Source: CAJBNH01 sp964447285 (GTDB taxonomy: Bacteria > Myxococcota_A > UBA9042). Taken from it: a stretch of DNA of 64,000 nt. Made by a program: the position numbers and the translations under genes. The DNA lies in assembly GCA_964447285.1 (NCBI GenBank), contig CAYURO010000022.1, positions 1 through 64,000 of the forward strand, written 5' to 3'. The notes below the pieces were generated by a model. That model was not told the origin of the DNA, did no database searches, and worked only from the letters and a program-made list of their open reading frames with translations. Below, one piece after another: positions 44,501-52,746 of this stretch. How positions within the stretch are numbered: the first letter of the stretch is position 1; every line of letters starts with the position of its first letter.

Positions 44501-44757
44501 GCATGATCCCGCTCGTCATCTCGTCGGGCGCGGGTGCAGGCACCAACCGCGCGACCGGCTTCGTGATCATCGGCGGCCAGACGTTTTCGCTGCTGCTGAC
44601 GCTGCTGGCGACGCCGGTGGCCTATTCGCTGTTCGACGACCTGTCGGTGGCTTCGTCCAAGCTTTGGCGGCGGTTCTTCCCCGAGGCGGCCGAGCAGCTC
44701 GACGCCGCGGCCCACGAAGGGCAGACCGTCGCGGCGCATCGCGAAACGGCGCCCTAG
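41581..44757 (+). CDS. RND multidrug-type efflux transporter (inner membrane pump)
   Basis: This AcrB/MdtBC-type proton-driven pump has 1058 residues and 12 transmembrane helices in two repeats. It shows the N-terminal helix and FPKIDFPMVTVSTLLPGA, the porter domain, and TM4 VGIVIDDAIVVLEIIWRNID with the paired acidic residues of the proton relay. FMPVAFMGGIVGRFMNSFG and a second repeat (MLGILVLFGVVKKNSILQID, TNRATGFVIIGGQTFSLLLT) follow. A cytoplasmic loop around residue 505 is His/Gly-rich (GETGHGHSEAKG). It belongs to the HAE-type drug/solvent pumps rather than metal CzcA types; export of aromatic compounds is a possibility given the neighbourhood, but not shown. Confidence 0.92.
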   Translation: MQWLAAICVRRPVFASVIVLVLTVVGFFAYQKLGVDRFPKIDFPMVTVSTLLPGAAPEEVETEVSDKIEAAVNTISGIDELRSSSAEGVSQVIITFVLEKNIDVAVQEVRDKVQGVLRDLPQGIDPPVVSKMDPDAAPILTLAVSGPVEPRAITEFADKSLRRDLESLSGVGQVTLVGGRPRQIHVWIDPDKLLRFGVTAADVERALRTQNIELPSGRVESGPRVATLRTQGRVGRVQDFATLVVATRDGSPIRIGDVARVEDGTAEPESVGVKGGQPTVLLNVRKQSGTNTVEVVHNVKARLAEVSKRLPKGYQLEVARDQSDFIENSVASVKEHLLLGAICAALIVLVFLGNVRSTVIAAIAIPVSIISTFAVMQIAGFTLNAITLLALTLAVGIVIDDAIVVLEIIWRNIDEKRMRPFDAAIAGTAEIGLAVLATTLSLVAVFMPVAFMGGIVGRFMNSFGLTMSFAIMVSLVVSFVLTPMLSARFLRRKLTAKTAPAGETGHGHSEAKGPYAAIERTYLKVLGAAMRHRWVVVVTAVVVLASIPVLGKLAKANFLPDEDESQFAITVRAPEGTSLDETRVIATRIARDAEHLPGVRYAVTTIGDDNAKTPNLASIYVKLVPVTERSQSQLELVQTARDQVVPKHAGKGLQITVGQISGFSGGGQNFPVMFQLSGPDMTQLSEYTDQLLAKMRKLPGVVDPQSSLIVGKPELRTHIDRAKAIELGVSVADIASALRLLVGGFEVTTFNDHAEQYEVHARAEAGHRADVEGLRRLSVPSLKLGSVTLDNLVTFTEGVGPSKIDRYNRRRQAMVMANVQLGFSQGTIVAGLEKAVAELKLEPGYTAAPVGTSRELGRTMQNFLMAFAMSFIFMYLVLAAQFESWLHPITILLSLPLTIPFAFLSIILFDQSINVFSMLGILVLFGVVKKNSILQIDHTIKLRAKGMARLDAILLANRDRLRPILMTTLAFVAGMIPLVISSGAGAGTNRATGFVIIGGQTFSLLLTLLATPVAYSLFDDLSVASSKLWRRFFPEAAEQLDAAAHEGQTVAAHRETAP

Positions 44758-44800
44758 CAGGCGGGCGGATCGCGCAGCGCGCGAAGGGAGTTGGCTCGGG

Positions 44801-46171
44801 TCAGGGTGCCGTCGGGGCGGCCGGAACCGGGGCGGGTGCGGCCTGCAGAGCCTGGGTGCCGGGCGTGGCGGGCGCGACGATGGCCGCCTTGGGGGCTGCG
44901 ACGCGGACCAGCGGGTGCGGATTCCAGCCCACAACCAGCATCATCACCCCGAAGCCCACGACGTAGGCGAGCGAGACGTGCCAGCCAGCCTTCAGGTACG
45001 CAACCGCAGACTTGGCCTGGGGATACACGTTCGACACAGCGACGCCGGCCGACGAACCGAACCAGATCATCGAGCCGCCGAAGCCGACCGCGTACGCGAG
45101 CACGCCCCAATCGTAGCCGTCTTGCGTGATCGCAAGCGCCGTCAGCGGGATGTTGTCGAACACGGCAGAGATGAAGCCGAGGCCCATCGTCAACGCCGCC
45201 GACGCAGGCGGTAGCTTCTCGACCGGCATCATGCTCGCGCAGGTGACCAGGGACAGCAGGAAAATCGACCCCTTGATGGCGTCGGGCATCAGGCCCCACG
45301 AAGTCTTGCGGAACGACGCGCCGAGCAGCACCGCTACCCATACCGCAGCGCCGATCCAGGGGAAAACGCTGGCGTAGGGCTTGAACGCCTCGACCACATT
45401 GACACTTGCGTTGGCGACGATGGCGAGCACGAGGATCAGCGCGACGATGCCCAGCCGCCCCCAGTCGACCTTCGGAGCCTGAGTCGCGTCCTTCACGATC
45501 GGCTGGTACGCGTGCTGCTGCTTGGCGGCGACGACGCCGAAGATCGCAACGGCTGCGAACGAGCCGACAAACCCGTGGAGCACGTCGAGGGGTGAGCCGC
45601 CGGCGATCCAGATCATCGTGGTCGTCGTGTCGCCCACCACGCTGCCCGCACCGCCCGCGTTGGACGCCGCGACGATGGCCGCCAGGTAGCCGATGTGGAC
45701 CTTCTGCTTGAACACGACGCCCGCGACCGACGCGCCGATGAGTGCTGCGGCGATGTTGTCGAGGAAGCTCGAGATCACCATCACGCAAATCAGCAGCACG
45801 AAGCCGCCCTTCCAGTCGTTGGGAAGGATCGCGGGCAGTTGCGCCGGCACGTGCGACTTCTCGAAGTGGTCTGCCAGCAAGGCGAAACCGGTCAGCAGCG
45901 CGAACAGGTTCAGCAGGATCACCCACTCGCCGCTCTGCCCGCCGTGCCCGAACAGGTGCTGCACCATGGGGAAGTCGGTGATGCCGACCTTGTACGCGGT
46001 GATGGCCACGAGACCCGTGAGGGCCACCTGTAGGGTGTAGTGGTGAAAGATCGCGACGGCGACCAACGTCAGCCCGAACAGGATGAATTCGACCGGCACG
46101 GGACCGATCTGCCACCCCGCGACACCTTGGGCGGCCGAAGCCAGTGGAAGGCTGGAAAGCATCGGAAACAT
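44801..46171 (-). CDS. NhaD/citrate-type ion transporter (IT superfamily)
   Basis: This polytopic membrane protein has 456 residues and about 11-12 helices. It is built as two inverted repeats, each with the reentrant-loop signature of the ArsB/NhaD/CitM group: ISSFLDNIAAALIGASVAG in the first half and ISAVFDNIPLTALAITQDG in the second, with conserved Asp-Asn. Also notable is ASNAGGAGSVVGDTTTTMIW. Sodium/proton antiport (NhaD-like) or dicarboxylate transport is likely. A sodium link would suit a Na+-translocating Rnf, but this is speculation. A Pro/Ala tail of 35 residues follows the last helix. It is convergent with the efflux operon, and the inverted repeats at 46256-46305 lie upstream. Confidence 0.78.
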   Translation of the reverse strand: MFPMLSSLPLASAAQGVAGWQIGPVPVEFILFGLTLVAVAIFHHYTLQVALTGLVAITAYKVGITDFPMVQHLFGHGGQSGEWVILLNLFALLTGFALLADHFEKSHVPAQLPAILPNDWKGGFVLLICVMVISSFLDNIAAALIGASVAGVVFKQKVHIGYLAAIVAASNAGGAGSVVGDTTTTMIWIAGGSPLDVLHGFVGSFAAVAIFGVVAAKQQHAYQPIVKDATQAPKVDWGRLGIVALILVLAIVANASVNVVEAFKPYASVFPWIGAAVWVAVLLGASFRKTSWGLMPDAIKGSIFLLSLVTCASMMPVEKLPPASAALTMGLGFISAVFDNIPLTALAITQDGYDWGVLAYAVGFGGSMIWFGSSAGVAVSNVYPQAKSAVAYLKAGWHVSLAYVVGFGVMMLVVGWNPHPLVRVAAPKAAIVAPATPGTQALQAAPAPVPAAPTAP

Positions 46172-46255
46172 GGGGCTCCTGCACCGGCGCGGTAAACGCG
46201 GCGGTCCTTGGTTGCGGGCGGAAAGGACAGAAAATGCACTCGTCTGTGCGGCGAA

Positions 46256-46305
46256 CCGATTCCCCCGAATCGGCGCGGGGGTCCGATTCTATCCCCCGGG
46301 AATCG
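46256..46305. promoter_or_regulatory. Pair of inverted repeats upstream of the ion transporter
   Basis: CCGATTC (46256-46262), CCCC, GAATCGG (46267-46273) is a perfect inverted repeat. A second, CGATTC (46284-46289) and GAATCG (46300-46305), has the same arms with a 10-bp spacer. Both lie about 85-135 bp before the transporter start, in a 268-bp gap. A tandem regulator-binding site or an mRNA structure are the options; the regulator is unknown. Confidence 0.5.
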
Positions 46306-46439
46306 CGGCCGACAACGGCCCCCGGCGCAATTCTTCCGCCGATTTGGCTTGCTATCTCCGGGGTAGGGACAGGGCGGGTGCAGGGCACCGGTCGCCCGCA
46401 GCGTGCTCGTCAACCGGTCAAGACCCCTGTGACGAAGGA

Positions 46440-47060
46440 CTAGCCCAGAGCGCGACGGATGCGATCCACCACCATCTCGATGGCGACCCGCTGGTTGCCG
46501 CCCTCGGGGATGATCAGGTCAGCCATGTGACGCGTCGGCTCGACGAACGCCTCGTGCATCGGCCGCACCGACTTGAAGTACTGGCGGCGGATGTCGTCAA
46601 ACGTACGGCCGCGGCGCTCCATGTCTCGACGGATGCGGCGCAGCACACGGATGTCGGCGGGCGTGTCAACGAACAGCTTGACGTCAAAGCGCTCGCGCAG
46701 GGCCGGGTCTGAGAAGATGAGGATGCCCTCGACCACAATGACGGCACACGGGTTGACGCGGGTGGTCTCGGTCTTTCGCCGGTGGTGCACGAAGTCGTAG
46801 TTTGGCCGCTCGATCGCCTGCCCGCGGCACAGCATGTCCAGGTGCTGAATCAGCAATTCGTTTTCGAGCGCATCAGGGTGGTCGTAGTTGAGCTGGGCAC
46901 GTTGGTCGGCACTTAGCTCCGGGTGGTCGCGGTAGTAGGCATCGTGCTCGATCATCGCCACGGATTCGTCAGGCAATTCAGCCAGTACCGCGCGTGCCAG
47001 CGTTGTCTTGCCTGAGCCAGTGCCGCCGGCGATGCCGATGATGAGAGGTTTGGGGGGCAA
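46440..47060 (-). CDS. udk: Uridine kinase
   Basis: This P-loop kinase phosphorylates uridine or cytidine in pyrimidine salvage. It has 206 residues from the chosen start (E. coli Udk 213). It contains the Walker A IIGIAGGTGSGKTTLARAV, the substrate segment IEHDAYYRDH, NYDHPDALENELL, YDFVHHRRKTETTRV, VVEGILIFSDPALRERFDVK and RRIRRDMERRGRTFDDI. The start is uncertain: the frame is open upstream through Pro-rich, non-conserved sequence, and I take a TTG with GAGG about seven bases before it, directly ahead of the family's N-terminus. It is divergent from the gene at 47250. Confidence 0.88.
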   Translation of the reverse strand: MPPKPLIIGIAGGTGSGKTTLARAVLAELPDESVAMIEHDAYYRDHPELSADQRAQLNYDHPDALENELLIQHLDMLCRGQAIERPNYDFVHHRRKTETTRVNPCAVIVVEGILIFSDPALRERFDVKLFVDTPADIRVLRRIRRDMERRGRTFDDIRRQYFKSVRPMHEAFVEPTRHMADLIIPEGGNQRVAIEMVVDRIRRALG

Positions 47061-47249
47061 GGAGGCCTCGTCGGAGGGGGGGGGCTGAGAGGGGGGTGCC
47101 TTCGGGCGTAGCGGAAGCCTAGCCGTTTGGTCCGTTGACGACAATCGGCCGCGGGTCTTCGACACCCCGGAAGAGAAGGGCGGAGGATTCGCGCCCCAAC
47201 CATGGTTGTGCGATGATCTCCCGGTTCGACCAGCCCCTTGAGGAGTCCC

Positions 47250-48392
47250 ATGGAACGGCAGGACCACGGCTTGTCCGCGCAGTTGCTCGAGGAACTTGCC
47301 CCCGCCTTGCGCGCGGCGGTGCGGTCGCCGAATTCCGTGGTCGCGGCAACAGCGATGCTGGACGTCGTCGAGTCGGTGGCGCCGTTTTCTTCGCAGGTCG
47401 CGCTCCGGTCGCAGTGGCTCGGCCACGCCCGTAGCCGTGTGGTGCAGCTGGGAGAAGACTGTCCGGACGACCTCGAGGTGCGCCTACTCGCTGCCATCGC
47501 CCGAACGGCGTTTGCCGCACGCGAAACCACCGCTGGCCTCGCCGCGGCCGACCATGCGCTGTTTCGCGCCATCGAGACCGCCGATGTGGCGGCGCAGGTG
47601 GTGATTCGTGCGGGGCGCTTGCCATTCCTGGCCGTACGGTCGCCGGTCGAGGCAGCCCAGGACGCGCGGTTGCTGGATGCCACGGTGGCAGAGCTGCCGC
47701 CCGCGCTGACGCCCGGCTTCTGCGAGGCCGAGGTGTTGCTGGCGCGGGTGGCCTGGCTGGGTTCCGCGGGCGACACGCAGCGGCTTCGGCAAGAGCTCGC
47801 AACGCTGGGTCGTACCCCCCTGCCGCATAACGACCTATTGAATTTCGTGGCTTACGCCAGTCAGGCGGCCCTTGCTCAGCTGTTCCTTCGGGGGCGACAG
47901 CGAGGGCTGGCGGCGCGTGCCCTGATCGAGGCGGCGACGATCGCCGATGGTGCCGGAGCCAACGCAGAGCTTGCCAACCTGCAGGCCGTCATTGCCGCGA
48001 TCGCCATGCAGGCTGCGGACTTCCCGTCAGCGGTCGAGCACGCCCGGTCTGCTGCTGAGGCCGCGTCCCAGTCCACTTCGCAGCACGCCCAGCCCGACCC
48101 TTGGCTCGGTCTGCCCATCGACATTGCGCCCGCGCGCTCGACCGGCGCCGCCGTGCAGCTGCTGGCCGAGGCTGTCCTGCACGCGCAGGATCTGGGTGAT
48201 TCTCTAGGGTTCCTGGTGGCCGCGTCGGCGATGGGGGCTTTCTATCTGGCGGACGATCGCGCCCTCGAGGCGTTGGACGCCCTGACCGAAGCCGCAGAAG
48301 TGGCGACGGGTCTGTCGGACCCCGAGGTGGCCAAGTCGTTGCGAGGACAGGCAGAAGCTTTGCTGGGCCACTTGGGGATTCTGGCGCGCTGA
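47250..48392 (+). CDS. Alpha-helical repeat protein of unknown function
   Basis: This 380-residue protein is rich in Ala and Leu, with regular helix pairs of about 35-40 residues throughout (for example LLAAIARTAFAARETTAGLA, EALDALTEAAEVATGLSDPE), like TPR or related solenoid folds. There is no signal peptide or membrane segment, so it should be cytoplasmic. The ATG has AGGAG five bases upstream; a TTG four codons earlier overlaps that site. It is divergent from udk and convergent with proC. Such proteins usually act as scaffolds, but no specific role can be given. Confidence 0.7.
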   Translation: MERQDHGLSAQLLEELAPALRAAVRSPNSVVAATAMLDVVESVAPFSSQVALRSQWLGHARSRVVQLGEDCPDDLEVRLLAAIARTAFAARETTAGLAAADHALFRAIETADVAAQVVIRAGRLPFLAVRSPVEAAQDARLLDATVAELPPALTPGFCEAEVLLARVAWLGSAGDTQRLRQELATLGRTPLPHNDLLNFVAYASQAALAQLFLRGRQRGLAARALIEAATIADGAGANAELANLQAVIAAIAMQAADFPSAVEHARSAAEAASQSTSQHAQPDPWLGLPIDIAPARSTGAAVQLLAEAVLHAQDLGDSLGFLVAASAMGAFYLADDRALEALDALTEAAEVATGLSDPEVAKSLRGQAEALLGHLGILAR

Positions 48393-48412
48393 CCCCCGAG
48401 CGGTGGCCTGCG

Positions 48413-49276
48413 TCAGCGGCGGTCCATGTACTGCAAGATCTCGGAAGCGGAGTGCCGCGTCGGGGTGTGGCCCGCAAGCTCTGAGCTGCGCAGTCGGCCC
48501 GTCGCCACTGCCTTGACCATTGTGTCTGCCCAGCCGGCCTCTGCCAGCACGGAGAGCGCGGCTTCGGTCACGCCACGGCGACTGGTCACGTCAGCGCGCA
48601 GCTTGGCCGGGTCGCGCCCGTCGACGCGGGCCAGTTCTCCGGCGCCCAGCAGGACGCGCAGCGCCAACTCACGCGCCAACTCCGGCTCGAAGCCTTCCGC
48701 CTGCGCTGCCCGGGCCATGGCCTCGAGGAACAGGAACACGTAGGCAGGGCCCGACCCCGCGACGGACGTAAAGGCGTCCATGCGGTGCTCCGGCAAGTCG
48801 ATGGCAAGGCCCAGCGGCTCGACCAGCTGCCGGACCCGCGCAACGGCTCCCGGGCTTGCGTGGGCACCGGGGGCCACCGCCACGATGCCAAGTCCCAGAC
48901 GCGACGGCGTGTTGGGCATGCATCGCACGACCTGAGTCTCCGGGGGCAGGCCGGCCTCCAGACGTTTTGTCGTCACTCCGGCCAGAATCGACAGCCATAC
49001 TTGCCCGGGTCGCGCGTGCATGCCCAGCGACGGCAGCAGTGCGTCGAGGTGCTGCGGCTTGACGCCGAGGACGACAACGTCAGCGGCCTCGACGACCGCG
49101 AGACAAGAGGTTCCGCACAGGATCCCCAGCTGATCCATGACCTTGCGGGAGCCATCTGGCGTCGCGGTGCAGGCCACGATGTGTTCTCGCTGCACAGTGC
49201 CCGTGGTGACCCAGCGCTGGGCCATCGCGCTGCCCATGGTGCCGCAACCCACAATGCCAATTCGATTCAGGTCCAC
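48413..49276 (-). CDS. proC: Pyrroline-5-carboxylate reductase
   Basis: This NAD(P)H-dependent enzyme carries out the last step of proline synthesis, 287 residues. Present are the Rossmann motif RIGIVGCGTMGSAMAQRW, VVVLGVKPQHLDALL, VRCMPNTPSRLGLGI, and the ProC signature region FTSVAGSGPAYVFLFLEAM with LLGAGEL and VTSRRGVTEAALSVL. The GTG start has GGAGGAAGG upstream and lies ten bases inside the end of the M64 peptidase gene, so the two are overlapping and probably co-transcribed despite unrelated roles. The C-terminus is about 15 residues longer than E. coli ProC. Confidence 0.92.
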   Translation of the reverse strand: MDLNRIGIVGCGTMGSAMAQRWVTTGTVQREHIVACTATPDGSRKVMDQLGILCGTSCLAVVEAADVVVLGVKPQHLDALLPSLGMHARPGQVWLSILAGVTTKRLEAGLPPETQVVRCMPNTPSRLGLGIVAVAPGAHASPGAVARVRQLVEPLGLAIDLPEHRMDAFTSVAGSGPAYVFLFLEAMARAAQAEGFEPELARELALRVLLGAGELARVDGRDPAKLRADVTSRRGVTEAALSVLAEAGWADTMVKAVATGRLRSSELAGHTPTRHSASEILQYMDRR

Positions 49277-51144
49277 GACCTTCCTCCGTTGCGCCTGTTG
49301 CGCCGAACGGTATGAATCGCTAGGGCGGCCAACAGCACGCACGTCCACGTCGACGATCCGGGGGCAGCGGGCCTGGAGGAACAGCCGTCGGGCTTCCAGG
49401 GGGGGGAGACAGGCTCCGCGCCGCCGGTATCTTGTGCGAGAGCCTCGTCACTAGTAAAGCCGTCGGCTGCAATGGAGTCCGAATCCGGCGTTGCTTCGAT
49501 TGCCGCGTCCGCGTCGGTGTCCGGTTGCGTTCCGGCATCGGGGGACGGATCTGCGGCCTGCACCGTCAGCAGCCAGGAGTGGGTCTCGACCTGCAACGCC
49601 CCGGGATCATGACGAACGATTGGCGTGGAATCGCGGACCCACGCATGGACGGTGGCGGTTCCGACGTCTTCAGGCCCGGGCTGCCACGACGTCCCCTTGC
49701 CCAACAGGGTGTCACCGCGCCACCACTCGACCACGGCTTGGGGCAGATCGGCCACCAGCACCTGCAAGACCGGACAATTTGGCAGTACGCAGTTGATCGT
49801 GGACTGCACGGGCGTCCACTCGCGCAGCATGTCGGTCTCGGCGGCAACAGCGAGCACGATCGCCTCTGCACATATCGGGCAGAAGTCGACGCCCAGCTCA
49901 CGCATGAAGCAGTTCGGTGCGGGCCGATACACGCCTGCGGACTTGTACTTGGCTCCCTCATACGCGCCAATCGGGCTGGACGGGCTCTCGATGGCCGATG
50001 CCGGAGTGGGGATTGGCGCGCCGGGCGTGACCCAAGCGTGCCACTTGGGCGGAAACAGGTTCCCGTAGTGGGCGACGTTGGGCTCGTGGTCGTCGTCCGG
50101 ATAGCCGGGATAGGGGGCGGTGTATTCGTCGGCCAGATCGGCGATCGTGTGGGCCAGCTCATGGCGCAACACGTCGATGGACTGGACGTGCAACGACACC
50201 ACCGGCACGCTGCCGCCTGAGCCGCCATACTGCGGGTCGTTGACCAGCACCACGACCAGATCTGCCTGTGGAAACGCCTCGTTGACGGCGGTCATCACCT
50301 TGGACGTGTTGGCGACCGCCAGCCGCTCGACTCCGGCGTACTCAAACGTCGTGTCAAACGCGGTGTCGACCCACTTTCCTTTGGACGGATGGTCGGCACC
50401 ACTCTCTGCCGAAGGAACAAACAGCGCGTAGCTGTTCACCAGATTCATCGAGTGCTGGTACGGGGGGAAGTTGAGCCAGCCCTCCACGCAAGCCTTGGCG
50501 GCCACCAGGAACGTCTTCTCGTAGTCTGCCGTGAAGCCATCGCCCACGATCACCACGTCGAGGCTTTGGTCCGGTGACCCGTTGGCGTGCAGCACCTGCA
50601 GATCACCGGCCGAGGCCGCGCGCATGGCGGGCGGAGGGGGCGGGGTCCAGCGCAGCTCTCGGGTTCCGAACTGCAGGCGCAGCCTCGGCATCCGACCTGT
50701 GCTTGCGTCCACGGCAGGGCCGGGGAACCGCAGCCGCACGACCGACGTCGGCACCTCGGCATGGGCCGGCAACTCCCTGTCGTTGCGCGGCGGCACGTGG
50801 ACCTGACGCAGGGCGGGGCGACAGTCGGTGTTCGCCCAGGAAAGCTGGGGCCGGTCCAGTGACGCGCACAGCCAGCGCGGATCGCCCCGATGTTGCGCGG
50901 TCTTGCGCCCCGTCACGCGACTAGCAGGCGACCAGCGCGCGTCAAGAACCCGCGGGACCCCGGCGCCATCGACCTCAGCGACCACCGACCAAGTGCCAGG
51001 CACTTCAAGGGAAACATCTTGAATTTGCGTTTGAATGTTGGACGCACTTGCATCGGTCGCCGACGCGGTCCCCCACGCCAAGAGAGCGACGACAGCGAGC
51101 CGCGTCGGCGACCGCCCGGACCGATTGGCGTGACGCAGTGGCAC
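49267..51144 (-). CDS. Secreted M64-type metallopeptidase with MYXO-CTERM-like anchor
   Basis: This 625-residue exported zinc peptidase has a signal peptide at 1 to about 35 and an M64 N-terminal beta domain. The peptidase domain follows (VVIVGDGFTADYEKTF), with the zinc site HELAHTIADLADEY starting at residue 328 and a conserved PNCFMRELGVDFCPICAEAI. A disordered Asp/Pro-rich linker (about 535-580) precedes a C-terminal DGCSSRPAAP, one hydrophobic helix and RRNRRNG. That is the plan of the myxobacterial MYXO-CTERM sorting signal, although the usual CxC is here CSS. It is probably anchored in the outer membrane or processed for release. The start is a GTG with GGGGAGA. It overlaps proC by ten bases. 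Confidence 0.8.
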   Translation of the reverse strand: MPLRHANRSGRSPTRLAVVALLAWGTASATDASASNIQTQIQDVSLEVPGTWSVVAEVDGAGVPRVLDARWSPASRVTGRKTAQHRGDPRWLCASLDRPQLSWANTDCRPALRQVHVPPRNDRELPAHAEVPTSVVRLRFPGPAVDASTGRMPRLRLQFGTRELRWTPPPPPAMRAASAGDLQVLHANGSPDQSLDVVIVGDGFTADYEKTFLVAAKACVEGWLNFPPYQHSMNLVNSYALFVPSAESGADHPSKGKWVDTAFDTTFEYAGVERLAVANTSKVMTAVNEAFPQADLVVVLVNDPQYGGSGGSVPVVSLHVQSIDVLRHELAHTIADLADEYTAPYPGYPDDDHEPNVAHYGNLFPPKWHAWVTPGAPIPTPASAIESPSSPIGAYEGAKYKSAGVYRPAPNCFMRELGVDFCPICAEAIVLAVAAETDMLREWTPVQSTINCVLPNCPVLQVLVADLPQAVVEWWRGDTLLGKGTSWQPGPEDVGTATVHAWVRDSTPIVRHDPGALQVETHSWLLTVQAADPSPDAGTQPDTDADAAIEATPDSDSIAADGFTSDEALAQDTGGAEPVSPPWKPDGCSSRPAAPGSSTWTCVLLAALAIHTVRRNRRNGGRSWT

Positions 51145-51172
51145 GGTCTCTCCCCAGCGCGGGTCTGGCCCG

Positions 51173-52150
51173 TCAGGCTTCGTTTGCAGTTGACACGGAG
51201 GCCTCAGTCGCCCCCAAGCGCGCCCCCACCGTCAGCCGTGCGCCTCGCAGCACCTCGGGGGCGGGCATCGCGCGGCGGTCGGGCCGCTGCAGCTGGGTCA
51301 GCCGCACCGAGCCGTGGCCGCAGCACACCCAAACCCCTGCCTTTTCCACGGCCACAAGCGTCCCCGGCTCACCCGCATGGTCGCCCACCGCAAGCGCTTC
51401 TGCGGCGACCTTCCAGTGCTCGCCACCCACCGCCGCGACTTCAGTCCAAGCACCAGGCCACGGCTGCATCGCGCGAATGTGGGCGTGCACCTGACGCGCG
51501 TCGGCCGACCAGTCGATGCGGCCCTCGGCTTTCTGCAACGGGGGCGCGTGGGTGGAAGCCGCGTCGTCCTGAGGCACTTCCGCAAGCCGACCGCTCAACA
51601 GGTCGTCCAAGCGGGCCGCCAGCAGCCGGGCTCCGGCGTCGGCCAGGCGCGCCTCCAGAGTAGATGTCGTATCCGTATCCAGAATCGGTACTTCCACGCG
51701 TGCGAGGACCGGACCGGTGTCCAGACCCTCCTCCATGCGCATCAGGCAGACGCCGGACTTCTCGTCACCGGCGGCGATGGCGCGGGTGATGGGCGAGGCA
51801 CCCCGCCAGCGCGGCAGCAGCGACGCGTGCACGTTGACGCAGCCCAGATGCGGTGCGTTCAGCACGTCGGGAACCAAGATCCGTCCATACGCGGCGACGA
51901 CGGCCAAGTCGGCATCCAGCGAGCGGATCCACGCGGCCAGGCTGCCGTCACGCACTTTGAGCGGCTGGATCACGTTCAGTCCGGCAGCCAGCGCCAACAC
52001 CTTGACCGCAGGGGCGCGCAGGGCGTTGCCGCGACCTGCGGGTCGGTCGGGCTGCGTCACGACGCCCACGATGTTGGCTCCAGCGTCCAGCAGACCCTGC
52101 AGCACGGTCGCAGCGAAAGCCGGCGACCCCATGTAGACGATGCGACTCAT
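51173..52150 (-). CDS. fmt: Methionyl-tRNA formyltransferase
   Basis: This enzyme formylates the initiator Met-tRNA using 10-formyltetrahydrofolate, 325 residues. It shows IVYMGSPAFAATVLQGLLDA, VVTQPDRPAGRGNALRAPAV, the catalytic CVNVHASLLPRWRGASPI and GVCLMRMEEGLDTGPVLA, then an OB-fold C-terminal domain (IDWSADARQVHAHIRAMQPW). The ATG overlaps the def stop (ATGA), the common def-fmt operon in which def is upstream. Confidence 0.95.
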   Translation of the reverse strand: MSRIVYMGSPAFAATVLQGLLDAGANIVGVVTQPDRPAGRGNALRAPAVKVLALAAGLNVIQPLKVRDGSLAAWIRSLDADLAVVAAYGRILVPDVLNAPHLGCVNVHASLLPRWRGASPITRAIAAGDEKSGVCLMRMEEGLDTGPVLARVEVPILDTDTTSTLEARLADAGARLLAARLDDLLSGRLAEVPQDDAASTHAPPLQKAEGRIDWSADARQVHAHIRAMQPWPGAWTEVAAVGGEHWKVAAEALAVGDHAGEPGTLVAVEKAGVWVCCGHGSVRLTQLQRPDRRAMPAPEVLRGARLTVGARLGATEASVSTANEA

Positions 52151-52713
52151 CCCTGGACGCCGGTTTGACGGGCGCGCAGCCGGGCTTTGTGCTGGGCATC
52201 CTCGATCAACTCGCGGTTTTCACGCAGGTAGTCGCGCAGGACGATGCGGCGCTTCAGGGGCGACAGGCGGTCCACGAAGGTGATGCCGTCCAGATGGTCC
52301 AACTCGTGCTGGATGCAGACCGCGACCAGCCCGCGGGCGGTGACGGCTTGTGGCTGCCCGTGTCGATCGACGAAGTCCAAGTCCAACTCAGCAGCGCGAA
52401 TCACGTTTTCGTGCACGCCGGGAAAGGACAGGCAGCCTTCCTCGTACTTGAGCTCGCCGCGCTTGGCCTTGACCTTGGGGTTGATGACCTCAATGCGTCC
52501 AGTGCGGGTGTCGTCGTCGATGGGGACATCCATGACGAAAATACGTTGGGATACACCAACTTGGTTCGCTGCGAGGCCAAGACCGTCGGCCTCGCCCATG
52601 GTGTCGGCCATGTCGTCGAGCAGCTGGTGCAGCTCGGCGTCAAAAACCTCGACCTCGGCGCAGCGCTGCTTGAGGATCGGGTCCGGGAAGGGCACGATTT
52701 CGCGAATCGCCAT
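52147..52713 (-). CDS. def: Peptide deformylase
   Basis: This Fe2+-dependent enzyme removes the formyl group from nascent peptides, 188 residues. All three motifs are intact: GLGLAANQVG, EGCLSFPGV and QHELDHLDGITFVD, giving the metal ligands Cys, His and His and the catalytic Glu. It is coupled to fmt by an ATGA overlap. The coiled-coil gene upstream is 33 bp away on the same strand and may share the transcript. Confidence 0.96.
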   Translation of the reverse strand: MAIREIVPFPDPILKQRCAEVEVFDAELHQLLDDMADTMGEADGLGLAANQVGVSQRIFVMDVPIDDDTRTGRIEVINPKVKAKRGELKYEEGCLSFPGVHENVIRAAELDLDFVDRHGQPQAVTARGLVAVCIQHELDHLDGITFVDRLSPLKRRIVLRDYLRENRELIEDAQHKARLRARQTGVQG

Positions 52714-52746
52714 AGATCCTGGTCTCCTGTCCGGTCTGGGTGCCGG

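Noticed and set aside
42058..44934. 958-codon minus-strand frame over the RND pump
   Set aside because: Antisense shadow of the efflux transporter, rich in Arg, His and Asp with no transmembrane or catalytic pattern.
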